Part shown: one piece after another, positions 19,820-31,041 of the stretch
Numbering within the stretch: position 1 is the stretch's first letter
Layout of the letters: every line of letters begins with the position of its first letter
Assembly: GCA_030684935.1 (NCBI GenBank)
Contig: JAUXXH010000051.1
Location: forward strand, 1-64,000
Reading direction: 5' to 3'
DNA from: Pseudolabrys sp.
Lineage (GTDB): Bacteria; Pseudomonadota; Alphaproteobacteria; Rhizobiales; Xanthobacteraceae
Length of the DNA: 64,000 bases
Made by a program: the position numbers and the translations under genes
The notes under the pieces: model-generated
The model's database searches: none
The model's input: the letters and a program-made list of their open reading frames with translations, nothing else
Told to the model about the DNA's origin: nothing

Positions 19820-21151
19820 ATGACGTTGAAGAAAGTATCAGGTGCGGGGCTGTTTGCGCTGACCGCACTAGCGATCGGCCTGATCGCCGCCGACGGCGCC
19901 CTCGCGCAAACTCCGCCGCCCGCTGCGCCCGCCACCCCGCCGGCGCCCGCGCTCGACACCGGCGACACCGCCTGGATGCTCACCTCCACCGTCATCGTGC
20001 TGATGATGACGCTGCCCGGCCTCGCCCTGTTCTACGGCGGCATGGTCCGCAAGAAAAACGTGCTGGCGACCGTCACCCAGTGCTTCGCCATCGCCTGTCT
20101 GGCGAGCGTGATCTGGATGGTCTACGGGTATTCGCTCGCCTTCACCGAAGGCGGCATGAACGCCTATATCGGCGGCTTCTCGAAGGCGATGTTCGCCGGC
20201 GTCAGCAACACAACCACCAACTCGCTCGCGGCCACGATCCCGGAGTGGGTCTTCATCATGTTCCAGATGACCTTCGCGATCATCACCCCGGCGCTGATCG
20301 TCGGCGCCTTCGCGGAACGCATGAAGTTTTCGTCGCTGCTCTGGTTCACCGGCCTCTGGCTCACTTTCGTGTACCTGCCGGTCGCGCACTGGGTCTGGGG
20401 TGGCGGCTTCCTCGGTTCGGCTGGCGTGCTCGACTTCGCCGGCGGCACCGTGGTTCACATCAACGCCGGCATCGCCGGCCTGGTGGCCTGCATCATCATC
20501 GGCAAGCGCAAGGGTTACGGCACCGTCTCCATGGCGCCGCATAACCTGGTGCTGTCGATGATCGGCGCTTCGCTGCTGTGGGTTGGCTGGTTCGGCTTCA
20601 ACGCCGGTTCGGCTGTTGCTTCGGGCACCCTGGCGGGCGTCGCCATGCTCAACACCCAGGTTGCCACGGCCGGCGCGGCGCTGGCCTGGATGGTCTGCGA
20701 ATGGATCATTGCCAAGAAGCCGAGCCTGCTCGGGGTCATCTCCGGCGCCATCGCCGGCCTGGTGGCGATCACCCCGGCTGCTGGCTTCGTCAACCCGACC
20801 GGCGGTCTGCTGATCGGCATCCTGTCGGGTATCGGCTGCTACATCGCCTCGGTCCATATCAAGAAGGCGTTCGGTTACGATGACTCGCTCGATGTGTTCG
20901 GCGTCCACGGCGTCGGCGGCATCATCGGCGCCATCCTGACCGGCGTGTTCGCTGACGCTGCAATCAACGAACTGGCCAAGGACGCCAGCGTCGTGACGCA
21001 AATCTACGGCGTCGTGGTCACGATCATCTACACCGCGGTCGTCACGGCGATCATCGTCTACATCGTCAAGGCGATGGTCGGTCTGCGGCCCACTGAACAG
21101 GCCGAGGAAGAAGGCCTCGACATCACGCTGCACGGCGAGACCGTGCAGTAA
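19820..21151 (+). CDS. amtB: Ammonium transporter AmtB
   Basis: A 443-residue inner-membrane ammonium channel with a cleavable signal peptide (residues 1-29, ending GALAQ), a short Pro/Ala linker and eleven hydrophobic helices. The twin pore histidines are visible: H213 in TVVHINAGIAGLV and H362 in VFGVHGVGGIIG. The C-terminal cytoplasmic tail (GLRPTEQAEEEGLDITLHGE) is the conserved GlnK-binding region. It forms an operon with glnK and is followed by a strong terminator 60 bp downstream. The large antisense frame here is a shadow. Confidence 0.97.
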   Translation: MTLKKVSGAGLFALTALAIGLIAADGALAQTPPPAAPATPPAPALDTGDTAWMLTSTVIVLMMTLPGLALFYGGMVRKKNVLATVTQCFAIACLASVIWMVYGYSLAFTEGGMNAYIGGFSKAMFAGVSNTTTNSLAATIPEWVFIMFQMTFAIITPALIVGAFAERMKFSSLLWFTGLWLTFVYLPVAHWVWGGGFLGSAGVLDFAGGTVVHINAGIAGLVACIIIGKRKGYGTVSMAPHNLVLSMIGASLLWVGWFGFNAGSAVASGTLAGVAMLNTQVATAGAALAWMVCEWIIAKKPSLLGVISGAIAGLVAITPAAGFVNPTGGLLIGILSGIGCYIASVHIKKAFGYDDSLDVFGVHGVGGIIGAILTGVFADAAINELAKDASVVTQIYGVVVTIIYTAVVTAIIVYIVKAMVGLRPTEQAEEEGLDITLHGETVQ

Positions 21152-21211
21152 CGCCGGCAACGGCAACAAGCTAGCGGTAGGGGCGGAAACCCGGCACTGT
21201 CCCTTCCGTTC

Positions 21212-21249
21212 GAAGCCCCGGCTCGCAAGAGCCGGGGCTTCACTTTTTT
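21212..21249 (+). terminator. Strong Rho-independent terminator after amtB
   Basis: A perfect 13-bp stem GAAGCCCCGGCTC / GAGCCGGGGCTTC with loop GCAA, then CAC-type spacing and six T (21244-21249). It ends the glnK-amtB transcript and could also serve the convergent small gene at 21279. Confidence 0.92.
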
Positions 21250-21278
21250 GGGGACACGATTGGAAAATGGCGCCGAAG

Positions 21279-21539
21279 TCAGCGGACCGGCAGCGGACGC
21301 CGATGCTGCGCCAGGAACTTCAGTCCGGCGGACGTCACCACAATGCGGACGCCACCTTCACTCTGCGCCAAACGCGCGACCAGTCCACGGTCGACCGCTT
21401 CTTCCCAGACCGCCAGCCGCGGACAGGACGTTCGCCACACATCCATGGTCTGCGCGTAGCTGCGCGGCTCCTTCGCGATCCATTCGAGCAGATCGAGCAC
21501 GAGGCTGCCGAGCGTGCGGTCGGCCGCCGACCCCGTCAC
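21279..21539 (-). CDS. Small hypothetical protein coupled to a TauE-type permease
   Basis: An 86-residue soluble protein starting at GTG 21539 (VTGSAADRTLGS). It contains LVLDLLEWIAKEPRSYAQTM, then CPRLAVWEEAVDRGLVAR and GGVRIVVTSAGLKFLAQHR, a helix-rich pattern compatible with a small winged-helix-like fold. I believe I have seen relatives in Bradyrhizobium but know no function. The GTG overlaps the stop of the upstream permease as GTGA, so translation is coupled and the two likely act together; by shape it could be a regulator, which is inference. A longer in-frame extension over the permease is a shadow. Confidence 0.65.
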   Translation of the reverse strand: MTGSAADRTLGSLVLDLLEWIAKEPRSYAQTMDVWRTSCPRLAVWEEAVDRGLVARLAQSEGGVRIVVTSAGLKFLAQHRRPLPVR

Positions 21540-22297
21540 GGCGACGCTCCGAAAGCTGGCGCGGCGAGCAAATAACCTCCTTGCAGCACGTAGAAGCCGG
21601 AGATCGCCACGATGATGCGCGTGCTCCAGACCCGGTACTGGGTGTTGCTCATCGCTTCGAGAATGCGCCGCGCCGCCGTCGTGCCGAAGATCGACGCGGC
21701 GATGGCGATGATCATCATGGTGCCGTCGACGCCGCCGCCCTGCGCCGCGATGCTGGTGAAGTAGATCAGCTTCATCGCATGGCCGAAGATCTGGCAGAAC
21801 GCCTTGGTCGCCACGATCTCGCGCCGGTCGAGCTTGCCGCCGAGAAAGAACGTATCGACCAACGGTCCGACAACGCCGGTGAGCAGAAGAAGACTCATGC
21901 AGATCGCGCCGTAGACGACGCCGTGATCGAAACGCGCGGCGTCGGGCTTGAGCCGAGCCGGCAACAGATAGACAATGAAAGGTGTGAGACCAAGAAAAAG
22001 AAGGGCTACGGCCTTGTCCGGAACATACCGGAATAGCGACCAGCCGATGAGCCCGAGCACGCTCCCGGCCAGGTATCCGGCTGCCGCTCGCAACCGGATA
22101 TGCCGCCACCACAGCAATGCGCGCCATCCGTTCGACGCCATCTGCGTCACCGCGTGCAACGCCATGGCCGCCGGAAGAGGCAGCACTGCCAGCAGAATTC
22201 CGATCAGAATCATGCCGCCGGCCATGCCGAAAATGCCGGACAGAAAGGCCGTACCGACCATCGAAACGGCGAGCATGAGCATCAAGGACAGCGACAT
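21536..22297 (-). CDS. TauE/SafE family permease
   Basis: A 253-residue inner-membrane protein with about seven to eight hydrophobic helices, belonging to the TauE/SafE (DUF81) sulfite/organosulfonate exporter family. The conserved N-terminal GIFGMAGGMILIGILL motif is present, as is the second repeat region GPLVDTFFLGGKLDRREIVATKA. ATG 22297 (MSLSLML) follows GGAGGGAGCC and is preferred to the 16-residue longer start at 22345. It is divergent from a LysR-type regulator whose start is about 80 bp away, suggesting regulation by that protein. The substrate is unknown. Confidence 0.88.
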   Translation of the reverse strand: MSLSLMLMLAVSMVGTAFLSGIFGMAGGMILIGILLAVLPLPAAMALHAVTQMASNGWRALLWWRHIRLRAAAGYLAGSVLGLIGWSLFRYVPDKAVALLFLGLTPFIVYLLPARLKPDAARFDHGVVYGAICMSLLLLTGVVGPLVDTFFLGGKLDRREIVATKAFCQIFGHAMKLIYFTSIAAQGGGVDGTMMIIAIAASIFGTTAARRILEAMSNTQYRVWSTRIIVAISGFYVLQGGYLLAAPAFGASP

Positions 22298-22377
22298 GCG
22301 GCTCCCTCCACGTGCCGTCCTGCGCCCCTTGCGCGCGGCGCGCAAACGGCGTTATCTGAGGCTAAGGCTTAAATTAT

Positions 22378-23289
22378 TTGATGGTACCGATGCGCCGGCT
22401 GCCTTTCCTGAACGGCATCAAGGCCTTCGAGGCGTCGGCCCGCACCGGCAGTTTCGCGCGCGCTGCCGATGAGCTGAACGTCACCCCGGCCGCCATCAGC
22501 CGCATGGTGCGTTTGCTGGAGGAGCGCATGGGCCTCGCGCTGTTTCAGCGCAAGCCGAACGGATTGGCGCTGACGCCAGCGGGCCGCGCCTACCAAACCG
22601 GCCTGACGCAGATATTCGACGCCCTTGCGAACCTGACCGCCCGGGTCACGGCACTGGCGTCGCCGTCCGTGACTGTCGGCGTCGGGCCGACATTCGCCAT
22701 CCGCTGGCTCATCCCGCGTCTTGCGTCATTCTACGCGCGGCATCCCGACATCGACGTCCGTATCACGACCGGCGGCGCGGCAGCGCCTTTTGCCGAAGAC
22801 TGGACCTGCGGCATCAGGCTCGGCAACGGAACATGGCCGGGCTTCGCGACCGAACCGCTGTTCGCTGCCGACCTGATACCGGTCTGCGCGCCGGCGCTCG
22901 CCACCCAGCTCAAAAATCCGGCGGACCTGGGAAAGGCGGTCCTGTTGCGAGTCGCGCATGCGCCGGACGATTGGCGACGCTGGCTCAAGGCCGCGGGCGT
23001 GGCGCGCATGCCGCCAAAAGGTCCGCAATTCGAATTCTACGGCCAGGCGCTGCAAGCCGCTGTCGACGGGGTCGGGATCGCCATGGGTATCCGCCCCTAT
23101 ATCGATGACGATCTGGCGGCAGGGCGCCTGGTGACGCCTTTTTCGCTAACGGTCCCCAAGGGCGAGCGGTGGTACCTTGTCTACAACCAGGCCCGCCTTG
23201 AAGAGGCCGGCTTTACCGCCTTCCGGGCCTGGATAACCAAGGTTGCGGAAACCGCGGCGAGCTTCCCCCAGCCGCCCGCCGATGGTTAA
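22378..23289 (+). CDS. LysR-type transcriptional regulator (GcvA-like)
   Basis: A 303-residue regulator with an N-terminal winged helix-turn-helix (residues about 8-66; FARAADELNVTPAAISRMVRLLEERMGLALF) and a C-terminal periplasmic-binding-like effector domain. The LPFLNGIKAFEASARTGSF start is typical of the GcvA/AmpR group. It is divergent from the TauE-type permease, the classic arrangement for a LysR regulator and its target, so an anion-responsive role is plausible. The start could be 22378 or one of two ATG/GTG codons within 12 bp. A CtrA-type box overlaps its stop codon region, serving the next operon. Confidence 0.9.
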   Translation: MMVPMRRLPFLNGIKAFEASARTGSFARAADELNVTPAAISRMVRLLEERMGLALFQRKPNGLALTPAGRAYQTGLTQIFDALANLTARVTALASPSVTVGVGPTFAIRWLIPRLASFYARHPDIDVRITTGGAAAPFAEDWTCGIRLGNGTWPGFATEPLFAADLIPVCAPALATQLKNPADLGKAVLLRVAHAPDDWRRWLKAAGVARMPPKGPQFEFYGQALQAAVDGVGIAMGIRPYIDDDLAAGRLVTPFSLTVPKGERWYLVYNQARLEEAGFTAFRAWITKVAETAASFPQPPADG

Positions 23290-23301
23290 TCGCGCCTTAA
23301 C
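23286..23301 (+). promoter_or_regulatory. CtrA-type box upstream of the aminotransferase-ftsK operon
   Basis: TTAA-TCGCGCC-TTAAC is an exact TTAA-N7-TTAAC match to the full CtrA-binding consensus of alphaproteobacteria. It lies 66 bp before the aminotransferase start and immediately at the end of the LysR gene, a normal distance for a promoter-proximal site. The next genes are an aminotransferase and ftsK, a cell-division gene. CtrA itself is not in the window. Confidence 0.65.
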
Positions 23302-23366
23302 CTCGGACTCCCTATTCTGCGGTTCTCTCTTGTGCCGCGGGCGCAAGCGCCGCTTCGTGTCCAGCC

Positions 23367-24599
23367 ATGTCCATGACGACCGCCCAACGCGAAACTCCCT
23401 TTGCTGCCGCGACGGCGGCCGAAAACAGCCGTTCGCCGTTCGTGCGGCTGACCGACCTTATTGCCGGCATCGCGCCGGGCAAGCCGGCCATCAACCTGTC
23501 GGTGGGCGAGCCGCAGCATCCGATTCCGCCCTTCGTCGGGCCGATCCTCGCCGCCCACCTCAACGAATTCGGCCGCTACCCGGCCAACAAGGGCATCGAA
23601 GCCTTCCGCCGTACCGCGGCTGGGTGGCTCAGCCGCCGCTACCGGCTGCCCCGGCCGCTCGATCCGGAGACCGAAGTGCTGGTGCTCAACGGCACCCGCG
23701 AGGGCCTGTTCCTGGCCGCCATTTCGGCGCAGCGCTGGGTCACGCCGAGCGCGCTCAAGCCGGGGCAATTGCCGGCCATGCTGATTCCCAATCCGTTTTA
23801 TGCCGCTTATGCCGCCGGTGCCGTCGCCGCCGGCTGCGAACCGGTGTATCTGCCGGCGACACGCGCCAGCGCCTTCCTGCCCGATCTCGACGCCCTCGAT
23901 GAGGCGCTGCTAGCGCGCACAGTCGCCTTCTACATTGCCTCGCCATCGAACCCGCAAGGCGCCGTCGCCGATCGCGCCTATCTGGAAAAGCTTGCCGCTC
24001 TGGCACAACGTTTCGGCTTCATGGTGTTCGCCGACGAGTGCTATTGCGAAATCTACAGTGAACATCCTCCCGCCGGCATGCTGGAAGCGTCCGGCCCCGA
24101 CTTCGCCAATGTGGTGGTGTTTCACTCGCTGTCGAAGCGCTCGAACCTGCCCGGCCTCCGCGTCGGCTTTGTCGCCGGCGACAAACGCTTCCTCGGACCG
24201 TTTCTGGAACTGCGCAATGTGGCAGCGCCACAGGTTCCGGGCCCGGCGCAACATGTCGGCATCGCCGCCTATAGCGACGAAGCGCATGTCGAGGAAAACC
24301 GGCGGCTCTACAACGCCAAGTTCGATCTGGCCGACCAGATCATCGGCGACCGCTACGGCTACAAGCGGCCGCCCGGCGGCTTCTTTCTCTGGCTCGACGT
24401 GTCGCAATACGGCGGCAGCGAAATCGTGACCAAACGGCTGTGGCAGGAGGCCGGCGTGCGCGTCGTGCCGGGGCGCTATCTGGCGCGCGAGCAGACCGAT
24501 GGCAGCAATCCCGGCGCGGACTATATCCGCGTCGCCATGGTGCAGGACAACGCAATGACGGCGGATGCGCTGCATCGCCTCGTTGCCGTGCTCGGCTAG
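23367..24599 (+). CDS. Class I/II PLP-dependent aminotransferase
   Basis: A 410-residue fold-type I aminotransferase. The PLP lysine lies near residue 257 in [17 protein letters not shown]; other cofactor contacts are [12 protein letters not shown] and [11 protein letters not shown], and the substrate-carboxylate Arg is in DYIRVAMVQ. It resembles the aminotransferases annotated as DapC or succinyl-diaminopimelate transaminase in Rhizobiales, which would place it in lysine and peptidoglycan precursor synthesis, but substrate assignment from sequence alone is weak. Twenty-five bp separate it from ftsK, so the two are probably cotranscribed. Confidence 0.88.
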   Translation: MSMTTAQRETPFAAATAAENSRSPFVRLTDLIAGIAPGKPAINLSVGEPQHPIPPFVGPILAAHLNEFGRYPANKGIEAFRRTAAGWLSRRYRLPRPLDPETEVLVLNGTREGLFLAAISAQRWVTPSALKPGQLPAMLIPNPFYAAYAAGAVAAGCEPVYLPATRASAFLPDLDALDEALLARTVAFYIASPSNPQGAVADRAYLEKLAALAQRFGFMVFADECYCEIYSEHPPAGMLEASGPDFANVVVFHSLSKRSNLPGLRVGFVAGDKRFLGPFLELRNVAAPQVPGPAQHVGIAAYSDEAHVEENRRLYNAKFDLADQIIGDRYGYKRPPGGFFLWLDVSQYGGSEIVTKRLWQEAGVRVVPGRYLAREQTDGSNPGADYIRVAMVQDNAMTADALHRLVAVLG

Positions 24600-24624
24600 T
24601 GCAGGGCCTGGAAAAGGTGAATTG

Positions 24625-27093
<2,469 letters not shown>

Positions 27094-27203
27094 GACGCGT
27101 TTTCTGCGCGATTTCGCCCGAATCAGCCATGATGCGGGGGTCGCGAAATAGCCACAGCCCGCCCATATGTGACTTTGGGCGCACATACACAGCGGAGATG
27201 GTG

Positions 27204-27929
27204 ATGGCGGCACAGCACAGAACGCGGAACGGCCGGACGGCGGCGTTGGCTGCGGTATTGACGTGCTTGGCGGCCACCCCCGCGCTGGCGCAGAATTCAC
27301 GCCCCGCCGCCCCCGGCCAGGTGGCGCAGGCGCCTGTCACCAATCCTTTCGCCGGCCTGCTCGGCCGGACGACCGCCACCGCCGCGCTGAAGCCCGAGCA
27401 GCGCGCCATCATCGAGCGCGTCAACAATTACCTGTCCGCCATGCAGGTGATGTCCGGCAACTTCATCCAGGTGGGCCCCGACGGCCGCCGCACCAAAGGC
27501 GACTTCTACCTGTCCAAGCCTGGCCGGATTCGTTTCGAATACGACGATCCGAGCCCGATCCAGCTGATCGCCGACGGCAAGTCGGTTGTGATCCGCGACC
27601 GCAAGCTCGCGACCCAGGACGTGTTCCCGCTGTCGCAAACGCCGCTGCGCTTTCTGCTCGCCGACAAAGTCGACCTGATGTCGGACTCCAGCCTGACCGC
27701 GGTCTATGCCGACGAGGTGTTCATCACCGTCGTGGTCGAGGAGCGCAACGGCCTGGTCGGCACCAGCAAGCTGATGATCATGTTCAACGCCAAGGACATG
27801 CAGCTCAAGCAGTGGACGGTGACCGATCCGCAGGGCTACGACACCACCGTGGCGGTCTATAATCTCGACACCACGCGGCGGCCCGATCCCAGCATGTTCA
27901 AGATCGACTACACCACCTACCGCAACTAG
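27204..27929 (+). CDS. lolA: Outer-membrane lipoprotein carrier LolA-like protein
   Basis: A 241-residue periplasmic protein of the LolA fold, which ferries lipoproteins from the LolCDE complex to the outer membrane. The N-terminus is a signal peptide ending ATPALAQN, followed by a Pro-rich linker and the LolA body with MSGNFIQVGPDGRRTKGDFYLSK and GRIRFEYDDPSPIQLIADG. ATG 27204 sits 6 bp after GGAG; the in-frame ATG at 27198 abuts it. The frame is open far upstream inside ftsK, a shadow. No LolB is nearby, as is usual in alphaproteobacteria. It follows ftsK by 110 bp. Confidence 0.88.
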   Translation: MAAQHRTRNGRTAALAAVLTCLAATPALAQNSRPAAPGQVAQAPVTNPFAGLLGRTTATAALKPEQRAIIERVNNYLSAMQVMSGNFIQVGPDGRRTKGDFYLSKPGRIRFEYDDPSPIQLIADGKSVVIRDRKLATQDVFPLSQTPLRFLLADKVDLMSDSSLTAVYADEVFITVVVEERNGLVGTSKLMIMFNAKDMQLKQWTVTDPQGYDTTVAVYNLDTTRRPDPSMFKIDYTTYRN

Positions 27930-28003
27930 CGGTGCGCCGAACAAGCGGTGGATAGGGGATGCGCCGGCTTCGCGGCGCATGACATCCCGACTATATTGCA
28001 TCC

Positions 28004-28819
28004 ATGTCCCTGAAGATCGCCACCTGGAATATCAATTCCGTCCGTCTGCGCATCGATCTGGTCGCCAAGTTCATCAAGGCCGCGCGGCCGGATGTGCTGT
28101 GCCTGCAGGAAACCAAGTGCCCGGACGACGCCTTCCCGCTCAAGCGGTTCAAGCGGCTCGGCTACGAGCACATCGCGCTCAACGGTCAGAAGGGCTATCA
28201 CGGCGTCGCCGTGCTCTCGCGTTTCCCGTTCGACAGCTTTGACGCGCAGAGCTTCTGCGGCAAGACCGACTGCCGCCACATGTCGGTGATCCTCGGCGAG
28301 CGCGCCGGCCTGAGCGAACCGCTGACGCTGCATAATTTCTACGTGCCCGCCGGCGGCGACGAACCGGACCCGGTCGCCAATCCGAAATTCGAGCACAAGC
28401 TGTCGTTCCTCGACGAGATGCGCGCGCACGACAAATTGCGGCCGGAGAGGTCGCGCGCCATTCTGGTCGGCGATCTCAACGTCGCGCCGCTCGAGCACGA
28501 CGTCTGGAGCCACAAGCAGATGCTGCGTGTGGTCTCGCATACGCCGATCGAATGCGAGAAGCTGAACGCGGCGCGTCATGCCGGCGGCTGGATCGACGCC
28601 ATGCGCGTGCACACGCCGGAGCCGGAGAAGCTCTACACGTGGTGGAGCTACCGGGCGATGGACAACTGGCGCGCCGCCGACCGCGGCCGCAGGCTTGATC
28701 ACATTTGGACCTCGGACGCGCTCGCCGACCGGGTGTCGGCCATCAAGATCTTCAAGGACTACCGCGGCGCCGAGCGGCCCTCCGACCACGTGCCGGTGAC
28801 GGCGACGGTGGAAATCTGA
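28004..28819 (+). CDS. xthA: Exodeoxyribonuclease III
   Basis: A 271-residue AP endonuclease and 3'-5' exonuclease for base-excision repair. Motifs of the exonuclease-endonuclease-phosphatase fold are all visible: IATWNINSVRLR, CLQETKC (metal-binding Glu), YVPAGGDEPD, LVGDLNVAP and the C-terminal RRLDHIWTS and PSDHVPV (catalytic Asp-His). Length is normal. The gene is monocistronic and ends in a hairpin with a T-tract. Confidence 0.95.
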   Translation: MSLKIATWNINSVRLRIDLVAKFIKAARPDVLCLQETKCPDDAFPLKRFKRLGYEHIALNGQKGYHGVAVLSRFPFDSFDAQSFCGKTDCRHMSVILGERAGLSEPLTLHNFYVPAGGDEPDPVANPKFEHKLSFLDEMRAHDKLRPERSRAILVGDLNVAPLEHDVWSHKQMLRVVSHTPIECEKLNAARHAGGWIDAMRVHTPEPEKLYTWWSYRAMDNWRAADRGRRLDHIWTSDALADRVSAIKIFKDYRGAERPSDHVPVTATVEI

Positions 28820-28839
28820 GCCGCCGCCTCTTTCACGGA

Positions 28840-28861
28840 ACAGGCATGCTGCCTGTTTTTT
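28840..28861 (+). terminator. Rho-independent terminator after xthA
   Basis: Stem ACAGGC / GCCTGT with loop ATGCT followed by a run of T from 28856, 20 bp after the xthA stop codon. Confidence 0.8.
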
Positions 28862-28939
28862 CCGCTCTGACGGCCTGATGAAATAGGCTAGCCAAGCGCG
28901 TGCCTCGAAAACGAGGCCGCGCGTGGGCAGGAGCGGAGT

Positions 28940-29689
28940 GTGGACGCTGATTTCCTGACGCTGGTGGCGATCGGCTTCTTCGCCCAGATCGTCGACGGCG
29001 CTCTCGGCATGGCGTTTGGCGTGGTCTCGACATCGGCGATGCTGGTGATGGGCTTGCCGCCGGCCCAGGCCAGCGCCATCGTTCACACCGCCGAGATATT
29101 CACCACCGGCGCTTCCGCGGCCTCGCATATCTATCATCGCAATATTGACTGGCGCCTGGTGTTGCGGCTCGGCGTTGCCGGCGTATGCGGCGCGGTGCTG
29201 GGCGCCTGGCTATTGTCGAATGTCGACGCGCAAGCGGCGCGGCCTTTTGTGTTCGGATATCTCCTGCTCATGGGGCTGCTGATCCTGCTGCGGTCGATCC
29301 GGCTGCCGCAACCGCGCACCGCCCCGGCGCGCTGGACGCCACCGCTCGGTTTCGTCGCCGGCTTTCTCGATGCCAGCGGCGGCGGCGGCTGGGGTCCGAT
29401 TTCCACCGGCACCTTGATCGGCGCCGGCCACACGCCGCGGCTGACCGTCGGCTCGGTCAACACCACCGAGTTCTTCGTCACCATTGCCGCAGCAACCACG
29501 TTCTTTGTCGAACTGGGCACTGCGCCGCTGCAGCATCTGCTGCCGCTGATCGTTGGCGGCGTGATCGCCGCGCCGCTGGGAGGCTGGATGGTCAAGCGCG
29601 TGTCGCCGCGCATCCTGATGATCGCGGTCGGCACGCTGATCGTGGCGCTGTCGCTGTGGCAGATCGCGCGCAGCATCAACCTGATGTGA
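28940..29689 (+). CDS. TauE/SafE family permease (second copy)
   Basis: A 249-residue inner-membrane protein with about eight hydrophobic helices, of the TauE/SafE exporter family. The N-terminal repeat has the conserved FFAQIVDGALGMAFGVVSTS and the second has FVAGFLDASGGGGWGPISTG. Translation starts at GTG 28940 with GCGGAG just upstream. It is only distantly related to the permease at 21536. It converges on the cNMP-binding gene with 6 bp between stop codons. The transported anion is unknown. Confidence 0.88.
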   Translation: MDADFLTLVAIGFFAQIVDGALGMAFGVVSTSAMLVMGLPPAQASAIVHTAEIFTTGASAASHIYHRNIDWRLVLRLGVAGVCGAVLGAWLLSNVDAQAARPFVFGYLLLMGLLILLRSIRLPQPRTAPARWTPPLGFVAGFLDASGGGGWGPISTGTLIGAGHTPRLTVGSVNTTEFFVTIAAATTFFVELGTAPLQHLLPLIVGGVIAAPLGGWMVKRVSPRILMIAVGTLIVALSLWQIARSINLM

Positions 29690-29695
29690 GCGGCG

Positions 29696-30157
29696 CTATT
29701 TCCTGGCTGGTTCGATCTTGTTCTTCACCGCGGCCAGCTCCTCGGTCCAGTCCGCCAGCCGCTCCGCCATGTTGTCACGCAGCACCTTGGCGGCATCCGG
29801 ATAGCCTTCCAGCATCTTCTTGAACAGGCTACGCGAAATGCGGATCACCACCGTCGGCTCCTTGGCAATGGCGGTGGCCGGACTGACCATCTCGGTCAGC
29901 AGCGCCAGTTCGCCGACCAGCGTGCCGGGGCCGACGATATATTCCTTGCCTTCGGAAAATGTGCCGGGCTCGAGCAGCAGCGAGCCTTCCTGAACGACGT
30001 AACCGCCGTCGGCCAGTTCACCCGCATAGAACAGCACCGCGCCGGCCTGCAGCTGCCGGGTCTCGGCGCCGATGGCCAGGATCTGCAGCGCCTGCCTGCC
30101 CAGCACCGCGAAAGTCGGCACCTGCGCGAAAAAGGCGATGTCGTCTTCAAGGCCCAT
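29696..30157 (-). CDS. Cyclic-nucleotide-binding domain protein
   Basis: A 153-residue protein made of one cNMP-binding (Crp-like) beta-barrel with no DNA-binding domain. It shows the barrel pattern LQAGAVLFYAGELADGGYVVQEG and IVGPGTLVGELALLT, the phosphate-binding cassette region, then a C-terminal helix pair. It lies 61 bp downstream of a response regulator on the same strand. In Brucella the OtpR/CenR regulator is cotranscribed with a gene annotated as a cAMP-dependent protein kinase regulatory subunit, as I recall; this gene fits that position and fold. It may bind a cyclic nucleotide and act as a partner protein. Confidence 0.82.
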   Translation of the reverse strand: MGLEDDIAFFAQVPTFAVLGRQALQILAIGAETRQLQAGAVLFYAGELADGGYVVQEGSLLLEPGTFSEGKEYIVGPGTLVGELALLTEMVSPATAIAKEPTVVIRISRSLFKKMLEGYPDAAKVLRDNMAERLADWTEELAAVKNKIEPARK

Positions 30158-30218
30158 GATTATCGCTGTCCGTTCCGCCTGCGCGGAAATGAACGCTGTG
30201 CCGGCGCGCCCATTGCGC

Positions 30219-30905
30219 TCACGGCACCAGCTTGTAGCCGCCGGCCTCGGTTACCAGGATCGCCGGCGTCGCGGCATCCTTTTCGACCTTCTGCCGAAGC
30301 CGGTAGATGTGAGTTTCAAGCGTATGCGTGGTGACACCGGAATTGTAGCCCCACACTTCCTGCAACAGCGTCTCGCGCGACACCGGCTTCTGCCCGGCGC
30401 GATAGAGATAGCGCAGGATCGCGGTCTCCTTTTCCGTCAGGCGCACTTTGCTGCCTTTGGGATTTAGCAGAACCTTGGAACTCGGCCGGAACGAATAGGG
30501 CCCGATCGTGAAGACTGCGTCCTCGCTGGCTTCGTGCTGGCGCAACTGGGCGCGGATGCGCGCCAGCAGCACGGCAAAGCGGAACGGCTTGGTGACGTAG
30601 TCGTTGGCGCCCGATTCGAGCCCCAGAATGGTGTCGCTGTCGGTGTCGTGCCCGGTCAGCATGATGATCGGCGCCTTGAAACCGTTCTTCCGCAGGATCC
30701 GCACCGCCTCGCGGCCGTCGACATCCGGCAGCCCGACATCCATCAGCACCAGATCGATCTGGCCACCTTTGGCCGCGGCCACCCCTTTGGTGCCGGAATC
30801 CGCGGCAATGGTGGAGAACTCGTCGTGCAAGGCCAGTTGCTCGACCAGCGCCTCGCGCAGTTCGGTATCGTCGTCGACGATCAGGATGGTTCGGGTATTG
30901 GGCAT
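30219..30905 (-). CDS. OmpR-family response regulator (CenR/OtpR-like)
   Basis: A 228-residue two-component regulator with a receiver domain (residues 1-120; acidic pocket DDD at 11-13, phospho-acceptor D56 in LVLMDVGLPDVDG, Lys in TKPFRF) and an OmpR/PhoB winged helix (about 130-228; TTHTLETHIYRLRQKVE). No kinase gene is adjacent. Sequence style and the downstream cNMP-binding gene suggest orthology to CenR of Caulobacter and OtpR of Brucella, regulators linked to envelope integrity. The divergent L,D-transpeptidase is consistent with a cell-wall role. Orthology rests on context and remembered sequence, not on an alignment. Confidence 0.9.
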   Translation of the reverse strand: MPNTRTILIVDDDTELREALVEQLALHDEFSTIAADSGTKGVAAAKGGQIDLVLMDVGLPDVDGREAVRILRKNGFKAPIIMLTGHDTDSDTILGLESGANDYVTKPFRFAVLLARIRAQLRQHEASEDAVFTIGPYSFRPSSKVLLNPKGSKVRLTEKETAILRYLYRAGQKPVSRETLLQEVWGYNSGVTTHTLETHIYRLRQKVEKDAATPAILVTEAGGYKLVP

Positions 30906-31041
30906 CGCTCAAAAGCCCCCAAGGGGGCGCCGGATCGCGGCGCCCTTGCAATAATCGTGAACGTGAACATTCGGCGCTGAAAGAGCAAGCGCGAACTGGT
31001 ATTTAGCGGCAAAGTGATGAGCCGCCAAGCTTCGGGAAACG

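Noticed and set aside
21248-22036. A 262-residue plus-strand frame opposite the TauE permease
   Set aside because: The minus-strand permease has membrane helices and a good ribosome site; the plus frame begins inside the amtB terminator.
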